From Nocardia inohanensis NBRC 100128 (GTDB lineage Bacteria; Actinomycetota; Actinomycetes; Mycobacteriales; Mycobacteriaceae), in the NCBI RefSeq assembly GCF_001612945.1, contig NZ_BDBK01000013.1:1-64000 (forward strand): a DNA stretch of 64,000 bases, read 5' to 3'. Position 1 is the stretch's first letter. Each line of letters starts with the position of its first letter. Shown here piece after piece: positions 40,816 through 49,392 of this stretch. The position numbers and the translations under genes are program-made. The notes below the pieces were generated by a model, which saw only the letters and a list, made by a program, of their open reading frames with translations, was not told where the DNA came from and did no database searches.

Positions 40816-42288
40816 ATGAGCCCGAACGATCTCATCCCTGACGGCGGATCGGGACTGCTGATCGGAGGCAAACTCGTACCCGGCGGCAACGGGGTGTTCA
40901 ACACCTCGAATCCGGCCACCGGAGCGGTGCTGGGCCAAGCGGCCAATGCCGACCTCGCCGACCTGGACGCCGCCATCGCCGCGGCACGCACCGCCTTCGA
41001 CGACACCGGCTGGTCCCGCGATCCCGGCTTCCGGGCGAATTGCCTGCGGCAGCTGCGGGATGCGCTGCGGGGGCATATCGAGGAGCTGCGCGAGATCACC
41101 ATCGCCGAGGTGGGCGCGCCGCGCATGCTGACCGCCGGGCCGCAGCTGGAGGGGCCGGTCAACGATCTCGGCTACTTCGCGGACCTGGCCGAAAACTATT
41201 CGTGGGAAACCGATCTCGGCATCGCCTCGCCCATGGGCATCAAGAGCAGCCGGCGGGTGCGGCGCGAGCCCATCGGGGTGGTGGGGGCGATCACGCCCTG
41301 GAACTTCCCGCATCAGATCAATTTCGCCAAGCTCGGGCCGGCGCTGGCGGCGGGGACCACGGTGGTGCTCAAGCCCGCGCCCGATACGCCGTGGTGTGCG
41401 GCGGCGGTGGGGCGGATCATCGCCGAGGAGACCGATATTCCGGCCGGGGTGGTCAATATCGTGACCTCCGACGATCACGCCCTGGGCGCGCGGCTGGTCA
41501 CCGATCCGCGGGTGGACATGGTGTCGTTCACCGGGTCGACGCAGACCGGGCGCGCCGTGATGAGCGCTGCCGCAGCGTCTTTGAAGAAGGTGTTCCTGGA
41601 GCTGGGCGGGAAGTCGGCGTTCATCGTGCTGGACGACGCGGATATCGCGGCGGCGGCGAGCTACGCGGCGTTCGGGGTCTGCGTGCACGCGGGGCAGGGG
41701 TGCGCGATCAGCACGCGGCTGCTGGTGCCGCGGGCGCGGTACGACGAAGCCGTGCAGGCGGCGGCGCGAACGCTGGCGAATATCAAGCCCGGTGATCCGT
41801 CGAAGCCAGGAACCGTGTGCGGCCCTTTGATTTCCGAACGTCAGCTGGCACGCGTCGAACGCTATCTCGAGCTCGCCCGCGCCGAGGGCGGCACCATCGT
41901 CACCGGCGGCGGCCGTCCGGATCGGCTCGATGGCTGGTTCATCGAACCGACTCTCATCGCCGGACTCGCCAACAGCTCGACCGTGGCGCAGGAAGAGATC
42001 TTCGGCCCGGTGCTGGTGGTCATCCCGCACGACGGTGGCGCGGATGCGGTTCGGATCGCCAACGACTCCCCGTACGGGCTCTCCGGATCGGTGTGGGGCA
42101 CCGATACCGAACGCGTGCGCGCGGTGGTGGAAGGCGTGCGGACCGGCACGCTCAGCGTCAACGGCGGCATCTGGTACTCGGCCGACGCACCCTTCGGCGG
42201 GTACAAGCAGTCCGGTATCGGCCGGGAAATGGGCGTCCTCGGGTTCGAGGAATACACCGAGACCAAACTCATCGCGACCGGCTGCTGA
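40816..42288 (+). CDS. Aldehyde dehydrogenase (Rv0768/AldA type)
   Basis: A 490-aa NAD-dependent aldehyde dehydrogenase. ITPWNFPHQINFAKLGPAL, FTGSTQTGRAV, the Glu in LELGGKSAFIVLDD, the catalytic Cys in HAGQGCAISTRLLVP and EEIFGPVLVVIPHD are all in place. It is the first gene of a plus-strand operon whose order (ALDH, SDR, 3-hydroxyisobutyrate-type dehydrogenase, CMD protein) equals Rv0768-Rv0771. GGGAG lies 7 nt before ATG 40816. It likely oxidises an aldehyde from the P450 pathway to the acid that the FadD activates. Confidence 0.92.
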   Translation: MSPNDLIPDGGSGLLIGGKLVPGGNGVFNTSNPATGAVLGQAANADLADLDAAIAAARTAFDDTGWSRDPGFRANCLRQLRDALRGHIEELREITIAEVGAPRMLTAGPQLEGPVNDLGYFADLAENYSWETDLGIASPMGIKSSRRVRREPIGVVGAITPWNFPHQINFAKLGPALAAGTTVVLKPAPDTPWCAAAVGRIIAEETDIPAGVVNIVTSDDHALGARLVTDPRVDMVSFTGSTQTGRAVMSAAAASLKKVFLELGGKSAFIVLDDADIAAAASYAAFGVCVHAGQGCAISTRLLVPRARYDEAVQAAARTLANIKPGDPSKPGTVCGPLISERQLARVERYLELARAEGGTIVTGGGRPDRLDGWFIEPTLIAGLANSSTVAQEEIFGPVLVVIPHDGGADAVRIANDSPYGLSGSVWGTDTERVRAVVEGVRTGTLSVNGGIWYSADAPFGGYKQSGIGREMGVLGFEEYTETKLIATGC

Positions 42289-42300
42289 AGGAGCACGGAC

Positions 42301-43053
42301 ATGGCCCGCTTCACCGATAGATCAGTCATCGTCACCGGAGCCGCGCGCGGCATCGGGGCGGAGTACGCCCGGGCGCTGGCGGCCGAGGGGGCGAAAGTCG
42401 TTGTCGCCGACCTGAACAGCGAACGCGGCCAGGAAGTGGCCAAACAGATCACGGCCGACGGGGGCACGGCCGTGTTCCACGAGGTCGATGTCGCTTCGCC
42501 CGAATCCGCCGCTGCCGTAGCGGAATTCACGGTCGCCGAGTTCGGGGCGATCCACCATCTGGTCAACAATGCCGCCATCTACGGCGATATGAAGCTCGAT
42601 GTGCTGCTCACGGTGCCGTGGGACTACTACAAGAAGTTCATGGGCGTGAACCTCGACGGCGCGCTGAACATGACGCGCGCGGTATGGCAGCCCATGGTGG
42701 CGGCCGGCGGCGGGTCCATCGTGAATCAGTCTTCGACGGCCGCGTGGCTGTACTCGGGGTTCTACGGGCTGGCCAAGGCCGGAATCAACAGCCTCACCCA
42801 GCAATTGGCGCATGAGCTCGGGCATTCCAAGATCCGGATCAATGCCATCGCGCCCGGACCCATCGATACCGAGGCGACCCGGACCATCGTGCCCGACGTG
42901 ATGGTGGACGCGATGATGAACCAGCTCGCCATCAAACGCCTCGGCACGCCCGACGATCTGGTCGGCGCCTGCCTCTATCTGCTGTCCGACGACGCCGCGT
43001 GGGTGACCGGACAGGTACTCAATGTCGACGGGGGGCAAGTTTTCCGACCATGA
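42301..43053 (+). CDS. Short-chain dehydrogenase/reductase (Rv0769 type)
   Basis: A 250-aa classical SDR. TGAARGIGAEYAR holds the cofactor site, followed by NNAA, catalytic Ser (NQSSTAAW) and Tyr-x3-Lys in YGLAK. The C-terminus DDAAWVTGQVLNVDGGQVFRP is typical of 3-oxoacyl reductase-like members. It begins 12 nt after the ALDH stop with GGAG in the gap, and its stop overlaps the next start as ATGA. The substrate within the CYP locus is unknown. Confidence 0.9.
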   Translation: MARFTDRSVIVTGAARGIGAEYARALAAEGAKVVVADLNSERGQEVAKQITADGGTAVFHEVDVASPESAAAVAEFTVAEFGAIHHLVNNAAIYGDMKLDVLLTVPWDYYKKFMGVNLDGALNMTRAVWQPMVAAGGGSIVNQSSTAAWLYSGFYGLAKAGINSLTQQLAHELGHSKIRINAIAPGPIDTEATRTIVPDVMVDAMMNQLAIKRLGTPDDLVGACLYLLSDDAAWVTGQVLNVDGGQVFRP

Positions 43054-43934
43054 CCGAAAACAGTGAATTCTCGATAGGTTTCATCGGACTGGGCAATATG
43101 GGCGCGCCCATGGCCCAGCGGCTGCTGGAGTGGCCCGGCGGGCTGGTGGTCTGCGATATGCGCGCCGAAGTCGTGCAGCCGTTCACCGACGGCGGGGCCA
43201 CGGCGGCGGCGAGCGCCGCCGAAGTGGCGGAGCGCTGCTCGGTGGTGTCGGTCGTGGTGCTCGACGATGCCCAGGTGCGGACGGTGGTCAGCGGGGCGGA
43301 CGGCATTCTCCAGACCGCGAAGCCCGGCACCGTCATCGCCGTGCACTCCACCATCTCCGATCACACGGCCGTCGAGCTGGCGGCCGAATGCGCCGAGCGC
43401 GGAGTGGAATTCGTGGACGCGCCGATCAGCGGTGGAGCACCGGCGGCGCAACGCGGGGCGCTGGCCGTCATGGTCGGCGGCAGTGACGCGGCGTTCGCGG
43501 CGGTGCGCGGGCCGTTCTCGCGGTTCGCCTCGATGATCGTGCACGCCGGCGAGGTGGGTTCGGGTACGCGAATGAAGCTGGCGCGCAACCTGCTGCACTT
43601 CATCGCCTTCACCGCGGCCGCCGAATCGCAGCGGCTGGCCGAGGCGGCCGGGCTGGATATCACCGAGCTCGGGAAGGTGGTGCGGCACTCCGATTCGCAT
43701 ACCGGCGGGCCCGGGGCGATCATGCTGCGCGACACCACCGCGCCGGTCGAACCCGGCGACTTCTGGTTCCCGATCCTCGGACATGTCCGTGATCTCGGGG
43801 AGAAGGACCTCAGCCTGGCGCTGGACCTCGGTCGGCGGCTGGGTATCGAATTGCCGTTGGCCGCACAGGCGCTCGACGGACTCGGGACCGGGCTCGGTGT
43901 GGGGCCCGGTCATCTCGCTAAGGAGCAGTCATGA
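43050..43934 (+). CDS. NAD-binding 3-hydroxyisobutyrate-type dehydrogenase (Rv0770 type)
   Basis: A 294-aa beta-hydroxyacid dehydrogenase. The N-terminal Rossmann motif is IGFIGLGNMGAPMAQRLLEW. The substrate-binding motif reads DAPISGGAPAAQRGALAVMVGG, and the catalytic-lysine region is GSGTRMKLARNLLH. ATG 43050 overlaps the SDR stop by 4 bp. It would act on a short or branched beta-hydroxy acid or an equivalent part of a larger molecule. It is cotranscribed with its neighbours on both sides. Confidence 0.9.
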   Translation: MTENSEFSIGFIGLGNMGAPMAQRLLEWPGGLVVCDMRAEVVQPFTDGGATAAASAAEVAERCSVVSVVVLDDAQVRTVVSGADGILQTAKPGTVIAVHSTISDHTAVELAAECAERGVEFVDAPISGGAPAAQRGALAVMVGGSDAAFAAVRGPFSRFASMIVHAGEVGSGTRMKLARNLLHFIAFTAAAESQRLAEAAGLDITELGKVVRHSDSHTGGPGAIMLRDTTAPVEPGDFWFPILGHVRDLGEKDLSLALDLGRRLGIELPLAAQALDGLGTGLGVGPGHLAKEQS

Positions 43935-44341
43935 CAGCATCGCGCAGCGATTCGGTGGGGGGCGGCGGCCGGGCGACGGGTGGGCCGGATGAGCGCAGGC
44001 AGCGTGGGCTGAAGAAGATGAGCGAGGTGTACGGGTTCGATCTGCCCGACCTGCAAGGGGATCCGTTCTACGAGGTCACCGTCGATCATCTCTTCGCCGA
44101 TGTGTGGAACCGGCCGGGGCTGTCGCTGCGGGATCGGCGGCTGTTGCTGCTCGGTGCCGTTGCCGCCCAGGGCAATGCGGAGATCGCCGAGATCCAGGTG
44201 GGCGCCGCCTTGCGCAACGAAGAGCTCGATGCGGATCAGCTGCGCGAGATCGCGGTGTTCCTCGCGCACTACGTGGGCTGGCCGTCGGCGACCAAGCTCG
44301 ACGGCGCCGTCCGCAAAGTGCTCGCCAAGAAGAAGTCCTAG
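43931..44341 (+). CDS. Carboxymuconolactone decarboxylase (CMD)-family protein
   Basis: A 136-aa all-helical CMD/AhpD-fold protein. The Gly-rich disordered head is followed by DHLFADVWNRPGLSLRDRRLLLLG, IAEIQVGAALRNEEL and FLAHYVGWPSATKLDGAV. It has no Cys-x-x-Cys, so it is not a peroxidase of the AhpD sort. It corresponds to Rv0771. ATGA overlap with the previous gene. Its role in the pathway is unknown. Confidence 0.87.
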   Translation: MTASRSDSVGGGGRATGGPDERRQRGLKKMSEVYGFDLPDLQGDPFYEVTVDHLFADVWNRPGLSLRDRRLLLLGAVAAQGNAEIAEIQVGAALRNEELDADQLREIAVFLAHYVGWPSATKLDGAVRKVLAKKKS

Positions 44342-44353
44342 TCCAAGAGGGTT

Positions 44354-44370
44354 CGGGGGCGAAGCCCCCG
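44354..44370 (+). terminator. Short GC hairpin after the CMD gene
   Basis: CGGGGGC-GAA-GCCCCCG, 12 nt after the stop and before the flavoprotein gene. It may terminate or only attenuate. Confidence 0.55.
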
Positions 44371-44416
44371 GGAGCCTCGAGAGTTGTACCTACCGCAGTT
44401 AGGAATTCAGAAGATC

Positions 44417-45889
44417 ATGGCTGAAACCGCGACCGTGCGACCGCTCCAGGCCGGTGAGGTCGAATCCTGGGACCTCGAAGCCGATGTGGTCGTCGTCGGA
44501 TACGGCATCGCCGGGGCGTGCGCCGCTATCGAAGCGGCCCGGGCGGGTGCCGATGTGCTCGTCCTGGAGCGCACCGGCGGTTGGGGTGGCGCGGCCGCCA
44601 TGTCCGGCGGGTTCATCTACCTCGGTGGCGGTACCGCCCTTCAGAAGAAGCTCGGCTTCTCCGATACCCCGGAGAACATGGAGAAGTTCCTGACCGCAGC
44701 GCTCGGCCCCGGCGTGGACAAGGACAAGATCCACGACTACTGCCAGGGCAGCGTCGAGCACTTCGATTGGCTGGTCGCCCAGGGAGTTCCGTTCAACGAG
44801 GTCTTCTGGGGCGAACCCGGTTACGAACCGCCCGCCGACGAGGGCCTGATGTTCTCCGGCGGTGAGAACGCCGCCCCCTTCAACACCATCGCCGATCCGG
44901 CCCCGCGTGGACACCTGGCCTGGACCAAGGACAAGAAGCTGGGTGAGAAGGGCGGCGGCTACATGCTGATGGAGCCCCTCGCCCAGACCGCCGAATCCCT
45001 CGGCGTGCGGCACGAATACGATGTCCGCCTGCGCCGCCTGGTGGTGGACGAGGACGGCCGCGTGGTCGGCGTAGCCGCCACCCGCTACGGCAAGCCGGTG
45101 CTGGTGCGCGCGCACCGCGGCGTCGTCCTGGCCACCGGCAGCTTCGCCTACAACCACGAAATGGTGGAGCGCTTCGCCCCCAAGATCTCCGGCCGCCCCG
45201 CCGCCACCGTGGAAGAGCACGACGGCATCGGCATCCGGGTGGCGCAGGCGCTCGGCGCGGACCTGGCGCATATGGACGCCACCGAGGTCGCCCTCGTCGC
45301 CGACCCACAGGTGATCGTCCGCGGCATCCTGGTGAACGGCCACGGCCAGCGTTTCATCACCGAGGACACCTACCCCGGCCGTATGGGCCAGGCGGTCCTG
45401 CAAGAGCAGGGCAACAAGGCGTACCTGGTCATCGACGAGGAGGCCCTGGAAGCGGCGTTCGCCACCAAATCCTCCATGTCCTTCCTGCGCATCGCCCCCA
45501 CCTGGGTGGCCGAGACGGTCGAGGAACTCGAGGCCGAAATGGGCCTGCCCGCAAAGACATTGCAGACCACACTGGACCTCTACAACCATCACGCCGCCAA
45601 TGGCGAAGACCCCTTCCTGCACAAGAAGCCGGAGTGGGTGAAGCCCATCGGCACTCCCCTGGGCGCCTACGACCTGCGCGGCTACACCGGTGGTTTCACC
45701 CTCGGCGGCCTGCGCACCGATCTCGATTCCCGCGTCCTGCACGCCTCCGGCGAACCCATCCCCGGTCTCTACGCCGCGGGCCGCGTCACCTCCGGCATCT
45801 GCGCCGGCGGCTACGCCTCGGGCTGCTCCCTCGGTGACGGTTCCTTCTACGGTCGCCGCGCCGGCGTCTCCGCCGCCAAACAGAACTGA
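44417..45889 (+). CDS. FAD-dependent oxidoreductase, fumarate reductase/ketosteroid dehydrogenase family
   Basis: A 490-aa flavoprotein. The dinucleotide-binding motif is VVVVGYGIAGACAAIEAARAG, followed by the family's GGWGGAAAMSGGFIYLGGG. The C-terminal FAD motif is PGLYAAGRVTSGICAGGYASGCSLGDGSFYGRRAG. It belongs to the group that includes 3-ketosteroid-delta-dehydrogenases, but their catalytic tyrosines were not verified. A steroid or cyclic ketone is a reasonable guess from context. ATG 44417 gives MAETATVRPLQ; there is only a weak RBS. It is followed after 15 nt by the LLM gene. Confidence 0.85.
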   Translation: MAETATVRPLQAGEVESWDLEADVVVVGYGIAGACAAIEAARAGADVLVLERTGGWGGAAAMSGGFIYLGGGTALQKKLGFSDTPENMEKFLTAALGPGVDKDKIHDYCQGSVEHFDWLVAQGVPFNEVFWGEPGYEPPADEGLMFSGGENAAPFNTIADPAPRGHLAWTKDKKLGEKGGGYMLMEPLAQTAESLGVRHEYDVRLRRLVVDEDGRVVGVAATRYGKPVLVRAHRGVVLATGSFAYNHEMVERFAPKISGRPAATVEEHDGIGIRVAQALGADLAHMDATEVALVADPQVIVRGILVNGHGQRFITEDTYPGRMGQAVLQEQGNKAYLVIDEEALEAAFATKSSMSFLRIAPTWVAETVEELEAEMGLPAKTLQTTLDLYNHHAANGEDPFLHKKPEWVKPIGTPLGAYDLRGYTGGFTLGGLRTDLDSRVLHASGEPIPGLYAAGRVTSGICAGGYASGCSLGDGSFYGRRAGVSAAKQN

Positions 45890-45904
45890 AAGGGGCCACC
45901 GCAC

Positions 45905-46762
45905 ATGCGTTTCGGCATCGTCCAATTCACCAGCGACCGCGGCATCACCCCCGCGGCAGCCGCCAAAGCCGCCGAGGACCGCGGTTTCCAATCCTTCTTC
46001 GTCCCCGAGCACACCCATATCCCCGTGAAACGCGAAGCCGCACATCCGGGTACGGGAACCTCCGAACTCCCCGACGACCGCTACACCCGAACCCTGGACC
46101 CGTGGGTGGCATTGGCCACGGTCGCGGCGGTCACCTCGCGCATCGAACTATCCACGGCGGTAGCGCTTCCCACCGAAAGCGACCCCATCACGCTGGCCAA
46201 GACGATCGCGACCCTGGATCATCTGTCCGGCGGACGCGTGACCCTGGGGGCCGGGTTCGGCTGGAACACCGACGAGCTCACCGATCACGGCGTGCCGGGC
46301 AACAAGCGCCGCACCGTCCTGCGCGAGTACGTCGAGGCGATGCAGGCCCTGTGGACCCAGGAAGAAGCCTCCTACGCGGGCGATTTCGTCTCCTTCGGTC
46401 CCAGCTGGGCCTGGCCCAAGCCGGTCCAGTCCCACATCCCGATCCTGATCGGCGCGGGCGGCACCGAAACCACCTTCAAGTGGATCGCCCGCTCCGGCGA
46501 CGGCTGGATCACCACCCCGCAGGAATCGGACGTCTCGGCCTCCACGGCCCTGCTCATGAAGCACTGGAACGACGCGGGCCGCGCGGGCACCCCCCGTGTG
46601 GTGGCGCTCGGCTTCAAACCCGATGCGGGACAACTGGAGAACTGGGCCGAGGCCGGCGTCACCGACGTCCTCTACGGCATGCCCGACAAGTCCGAGGACG
46701 AAGTCCTGGCCTACCTGGACCGGCTGGCCGGCAAGCTCGCGCCGTTGGGCTTGCCGAGCTGA
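45905..46762 (+). CDS. LLM-class F420-dependent oxidoreductase
   Basis: A 285-aa TIM-barrel enzyme of the luciferase-like superfamily, of the type using F420 in actinobacteria. It has FFVPEHTHIPVKREA, DPWVALATVAAVTSRIELST, LDHLSGGRVTLGAGFGWNTDEL and IPILIGAGGTETTFKWIARSGDGW. The substrate is unknown. AAAGGGG precedes ATG 45905. It probably shares an operon with the flavoprotein. The gene after it is convergent. Confidence 0.87.
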   Translation: MRFGIVQFTSDRGITPAAAAKAAEDRGFQSFFVPEHTHIPVKREAAHPGTGTSELPDDRYTRTLDPWVALATVAAVTSRIELSTAVALPTESDPITLAKTIATLDHLSGGRVTLGAGFGWNTDELTDHGVPGNKRRTVLREYVEAMQALWTQEEASYAGDFVSFGPSWAWPKPVQSHIPILIGAGGTETTFKWIARSGDGWITTPQESDVSASTALLMKHWNDAGRAGTPRVVALGFKPDAGQLENWAEAGVTDVLYGMPDKSEDEVLAYLDRLAGKLAPLGLPS

Positions 46763-46766
46763 GGGT

Positions 46767-47174
46767 TCAACCGCAGGCCGCGGTGCGTTGCAGGATGCGC
46801 AGGGAGTCGATTCCGGGCAGTTCCCGGAACTTTCCGGAATCGACTGCGCGGCCGTAGCTCCGGTCGGCCGCCGGAGCGGCGGAGACGCCGTGGATGGCGA
46901 GCAGGCCGCCGCCGGCGATCCAATGGGTCCAGTTGTCGTAGTCGCGTCGCACGGCGTCCTCCGGCCGGGTGCCGTCCAGCACGAGCAGGCGCAGTGGGGT
47001 GCGCCAGGTGCGGGGGTCGGCGGCGGCCGGGTCGGTCATGGCGGCGCGGGTGGCGCCGTAGGTGTGAGCGGCTTCGAGCAGGACCCGGCTTTCGGCGGCG
47101 GAGAGCGCCGCGGGGAGTTGCCCGGCGAGTGCGGACAATTCGCGGGAGTCGCCGGAAAGGTCGGCCGCGGACAT
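46767..47174 (-). CDS. Truncated SAM-methyltransferase-like protein, possible remnant
   Basis: 135 aa. The middle, LRLLVLDGTRPEDAVRRDYDNW followed by IAGGGLLAIHGV, matches the second half of class I methyltransferases of the macrocin-O-methyltransferase type. There the corresponding text reads like IDG..YE.V..D...W...L.PGG.L..HD. The first half, with the SAM-binding glycine motif, is missing and is replaced by about 65 Ala-rich residues. Methyl transfer is therefore unlikely. ATG 47174 has AAAGG 7 nt upstream. It diverges from the TetR gene, so its promoter overlaps that regulator's operator region. Confidence 0.55.
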   Translation of the reverse strand: MSAADLSGDSRELSALAGQLPAALSAAESRVLLEAAHTYGATRAAMTDPAAADPRTWRTPLRLLVLDGTRPEDAVRRDYDNWTHWIAGGGLLAIHGVSAAPAADRSYGRAVDSGKFRELPGIDSLRILQRTAACG

Positions 47175-47225
47175 TCGAAAACCTTTCTGGAACATTCTCA
47201 TTGATGCGGAATGCGCATTGGTGAG

Positions 47226-47269
47226 TTGCTCGGAGGGTTCGGCCATAGTAGCATCTGGACACGTGTCTG
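47226..47269 (+). promoter_or_regulatory. tetR promoter with autoregulatory-type operator
   Basis: -35 TTGCTC (47226-47231), a 17-bp spacer and -10 TAGCAT (47249-47254), then CTGG and ACACGTGT (47259-47266) within CTGGACACGTGTCTG. Position relative to the -10 is identical to the cyp51, cyp123 and ALDH promoters. Confidence 0.65.
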
Positions 47270-47298
47270 ATTCCAATTCTGCCCGGTCAGTGGTGAGC

Positions 47299-47856
47299 AT
47301 GGAGGCCACTCGGCGGCGGCTTACCGAGAAGCAGGCGGATACCGTCGAGAAGCTGACCCGGGCCGCGATGGAGGTGCTTTCGCGAGAGGGGTTCGCGGGG
47401 CTCACCGTGCGGATGGTGGCGGCCGCCGCGGGAGTGGGTACCGCTACCGCGTACACCTACTTCTCATCGAAGGAACACCTGGTCGCGGAGATGTTCTGGC
47501 GGCGGTTGGCCGCCACTCCACCGCCCGAGAACGAGGGCGCGGACAGCACGCAGCGGGTGGTCGCGGTGTTGCGGCAGGTGGCCATGCTGGTCGCCGATGA
47601 TCCGGCGCTCGCGGGGGCCGTCACCAGCGCCCTGCTGGGCACCGATCCGGATGTGGCGCATCTGCGGCTGCGGATCGGCGCGGAGATCCGGAATCGGCTG
47701 GTGGAAGCGCTCGGGGCCGACTTGGATCCGAAATTGGTCGATACGCTCGAAATGCTTTACGCCGGTGCGATGTTGCGAGCGGGCATCGGATACGGGTCGT
47801 ATGCCGAAATTGCCGATCGGCTGGAGAAAGCGGCGCGGCAGGTGCTGCCGAACTGA
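47299..47856 (+). CDS. TetR-family transcriptional regulator of the CYP51/CYP123 locus
   Basis: A 185-aa TetR protein. The N-terminal HTH is seen in KLTRAAMEVLSREGFAGLTV and AAAGVGTATAYTYFSSKEHL. The rest is a helical ligand domain. ATG 47299 gives MEATRRRLTEKQ; GTG 47263, lying inside the operator, is an alternative start. The shared ACACGTGT operator at this gene's own promoter and at cyp51, cyp123 and the ALDH operon makes it the likely repressor of all four. The ligand is unknown, perhaps a P450 substrate or product. Confidence 0.85.
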   Translation: MEATRRRLTEKQADTVEKLTRAAMEVLSREGFAGLTVRMVAAAAGVGTATAYTYFSSKEHLVAEMFWRRLAATPPPENEGADSTQRVVAVLRQVAMLVADDPALAGAVTSALLGTDPDVAHLRLRIGAEIRNRLVEALGADLDPKLVDTLEMLYAGAMLRAGIGYGSYAEIADRLEKAARQVLPN

Positions 47857-47913
47857 ATTGCGCTGCGGGCGATTCCGGCTGCGCGCGAAGATTTTTCGTT
47901 TCACCGGAAAGCC

Positions 47914-47958
47914 TTGCCGGGCAATGCGACCCGTTGTAGCGTCTGGACAGGTGTCTAC
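47914..47958 (+). promoter_or_regulatory. cyp51 promoter with TetR-type operator
   Basis: -35 TTGCCG (47914-47919), a 17-bp spacer and -10 TAGCGT (47937-47942), then CTGG and ACAGGTGT (47947-47954) within CTGGACAGGTGTCTAC. One base differs from the other copies. Confidence 0.65.
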
Positions 47959-47978
47959 TCCAGTGCGGGAGGTTTCCG

Positions 47979-49331
47979 ATGACCCTGGTCAAGCCGCGGC
48001 AGGTATCCGGTGGAGAGCATGAACACGGCCATCTCGAGGAGTTCCGGACCGACCCGATCGCCTTGATGGCGCGGGTGCGGGCGGAGTGCGGAGATGTCGG
48101 GTCGTTCCGGCTGGCACAGCGCGAAGTGGTGTTGCTGTCCGGCGCGCAGGCCAATGAGTTCTTCTTCCGGGCGGCCGACGAGGACCTGGATCAGGCGGCG
48201 GCCTATCCGTTCATGAAGCCGATCTTCGGGGAAGGGGTGGTGTTCGACGCTCCCCCGGAGCGGCGCAAGGAAATGCTGCACAATTCGGCACTGCGGGCCG
48301 AGCAGATGCGCGGGCACGCGAGCACCATTGCGCGCGAGGTGGATCGGATGCTGGAGCGGTGGGGGGATGCGGGGGAGATCGATCTGCTGGAGTTCTTCGC
48401 GGAGCTGACGATCTACACGTCTTCGGCGTGTTTGATCGGCAAGAAGTTCCGGGAGGAGCTGGACGAGCGGTTCGCGCATCTCTATCACGAACTCGAGCGT
48501 GGGACCGACGCGTACTGCTATGTGGATCCGCACGCGGATATCGAGAGCTTCCGGCGGCGGGACGAGGCGCGGTGGCAGCTGGTGAAGCTGGTGCGGCACA
48601 TCATGGCGGGTCGGTTGGCGAATCCGCCCGGGGACAAAGACGATCGGGACATGCTCGATGTGCTGGTGTCGGTGCGGGACGAGCAGGGCAAGCCGCGGTT
48701 CTCGGCCAGCGAGGTGACCGGGATCTTCATTTCGATGATGTTCGCCGGGCATCACACCACCTCCGGAACGGCCGCTTGGACGATCATCGAGCTGCTGCGC
48801 AATCCCGAGGTGATGGCGCGGGTAACCGCCGAGCTGGACACCCTCTACGCGGACGGCGCGGATGTGAGTTTCCATGCGCTGCGGCAGATTCCGCATCTGG
48901 AGGCGGTGCTGAAGGAGGTGCTGCGAATGCATCCTCCGCTCATCATCCTGATGCGGGTGGCGCAGGACGAGTTCGACGTGTGCGGATATCGCATCGCACC
49001 CGGCGACCTGGTCGCCGCGACTCCCGCCGTCTCCAACCGGATTCCGGAGGATTTCCCGAATCCCGACACCTTCGATCCGAGCCGGTACCTCGACCCGAAT
49101 CAGGCCGATCTGGTGAACCGCTGGACCTGGATTCCGTTCGGCGCGGGCCGGCATCGCTGCGTCGGTGCGGCCTTCGCTCTGATGCAGCTCAAAGCGATCT
49201 TCTCGATCCTGTTGCGCGACTGGGAATTCGAGCTCGCCCAGCCATCCGACAGCTACCGCAACGACCATTCCAAGATGGTGGTCCAACTGGAACAGCCGTG
49301 TGCGGTGCGCTATCGGCGTCGCGCTCGGTAA
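47979..49331 (+). CDS. cyp51: Sterol 14-alpha-demethylase CYP51
   Basis: A 450-aa P450 with very high similarity to M. tuberculosis CYP51 (Rv0764c). Shared blocks are SGGEHEHGHLEEFRTDPI, AAAYPFMKPIFGEGVVFDA, ELTIYTSSACLIGKKFREEL, the I-helix MMFAGHHTTSGTAAW and FGAGRHRCVG with heme Cys394, the same number as in M. tuberculosis. CYP51 removes the 14-alpha-methyl of lanosterol-type sterols. No other sterol biosynthesis gene is visible, so the true substrate here is open. The gene is about 7.4 kb from cyp123 and its ferredoxin, unlike in mycobacteria where they adjoin. ATG 47979 follows a predicted promoter by about 35 nt. Confidence 0.96.
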   Translation: MTLVKPRQVSGGEHEHGHLEEFRTDPIALMARVRAECGDVGSFRLAQREVVLLSGAQANEFFFRAADEDLDQAAAYPFMKPIFGEGVVFDAPPERRKEMLHNSALRAEQMRGHASTIAREVDRMLERWGDAGEIDLLEFFAELTIYTSSACLIGKKFREELDERFAHLYHELERGTDAYCYVDPHADIESFRRRDEARWQLVKLVRHIMAGRLANPPGDKDDRDMLDVLVSVRDEQGKPRFSASEVTGIFISMMFAGHHTTSGTAAWTIIELLRNPEVMARVTAELDTLYADGADVSFHALRQIPHLEAVLKEVLRMHPPLIILMRVAQDEFDVCGYRIAPGDLVAATPAVSNRIPEDFPNPDTFDPSRYLDPNQADLVNRWTWIPFGAGRHRCVGAAFALMQLKAIFSILLRDWEFELAQPSDSYRNDHSKMVVQLEQPCAVRYRRRAR

Positions 49332-49343
49332 TTCGAAAGAAAT

Positions 49344-49373
49344 CAGCCCCCCGACCTTACGGTCGAGGGGCTG
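49344..49373. terminator. Bidirectional terminator between cyp51 and gpx
   Basis: CAGCCCC-C-CGACC pairs with GGTCG-A-GGGGCTG (one mismatch, TTAC loop) between convergent genes. Confidence 0.8.
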
Positions 49374-49392
49374 TGATTCTCGGTGAAGAAGA

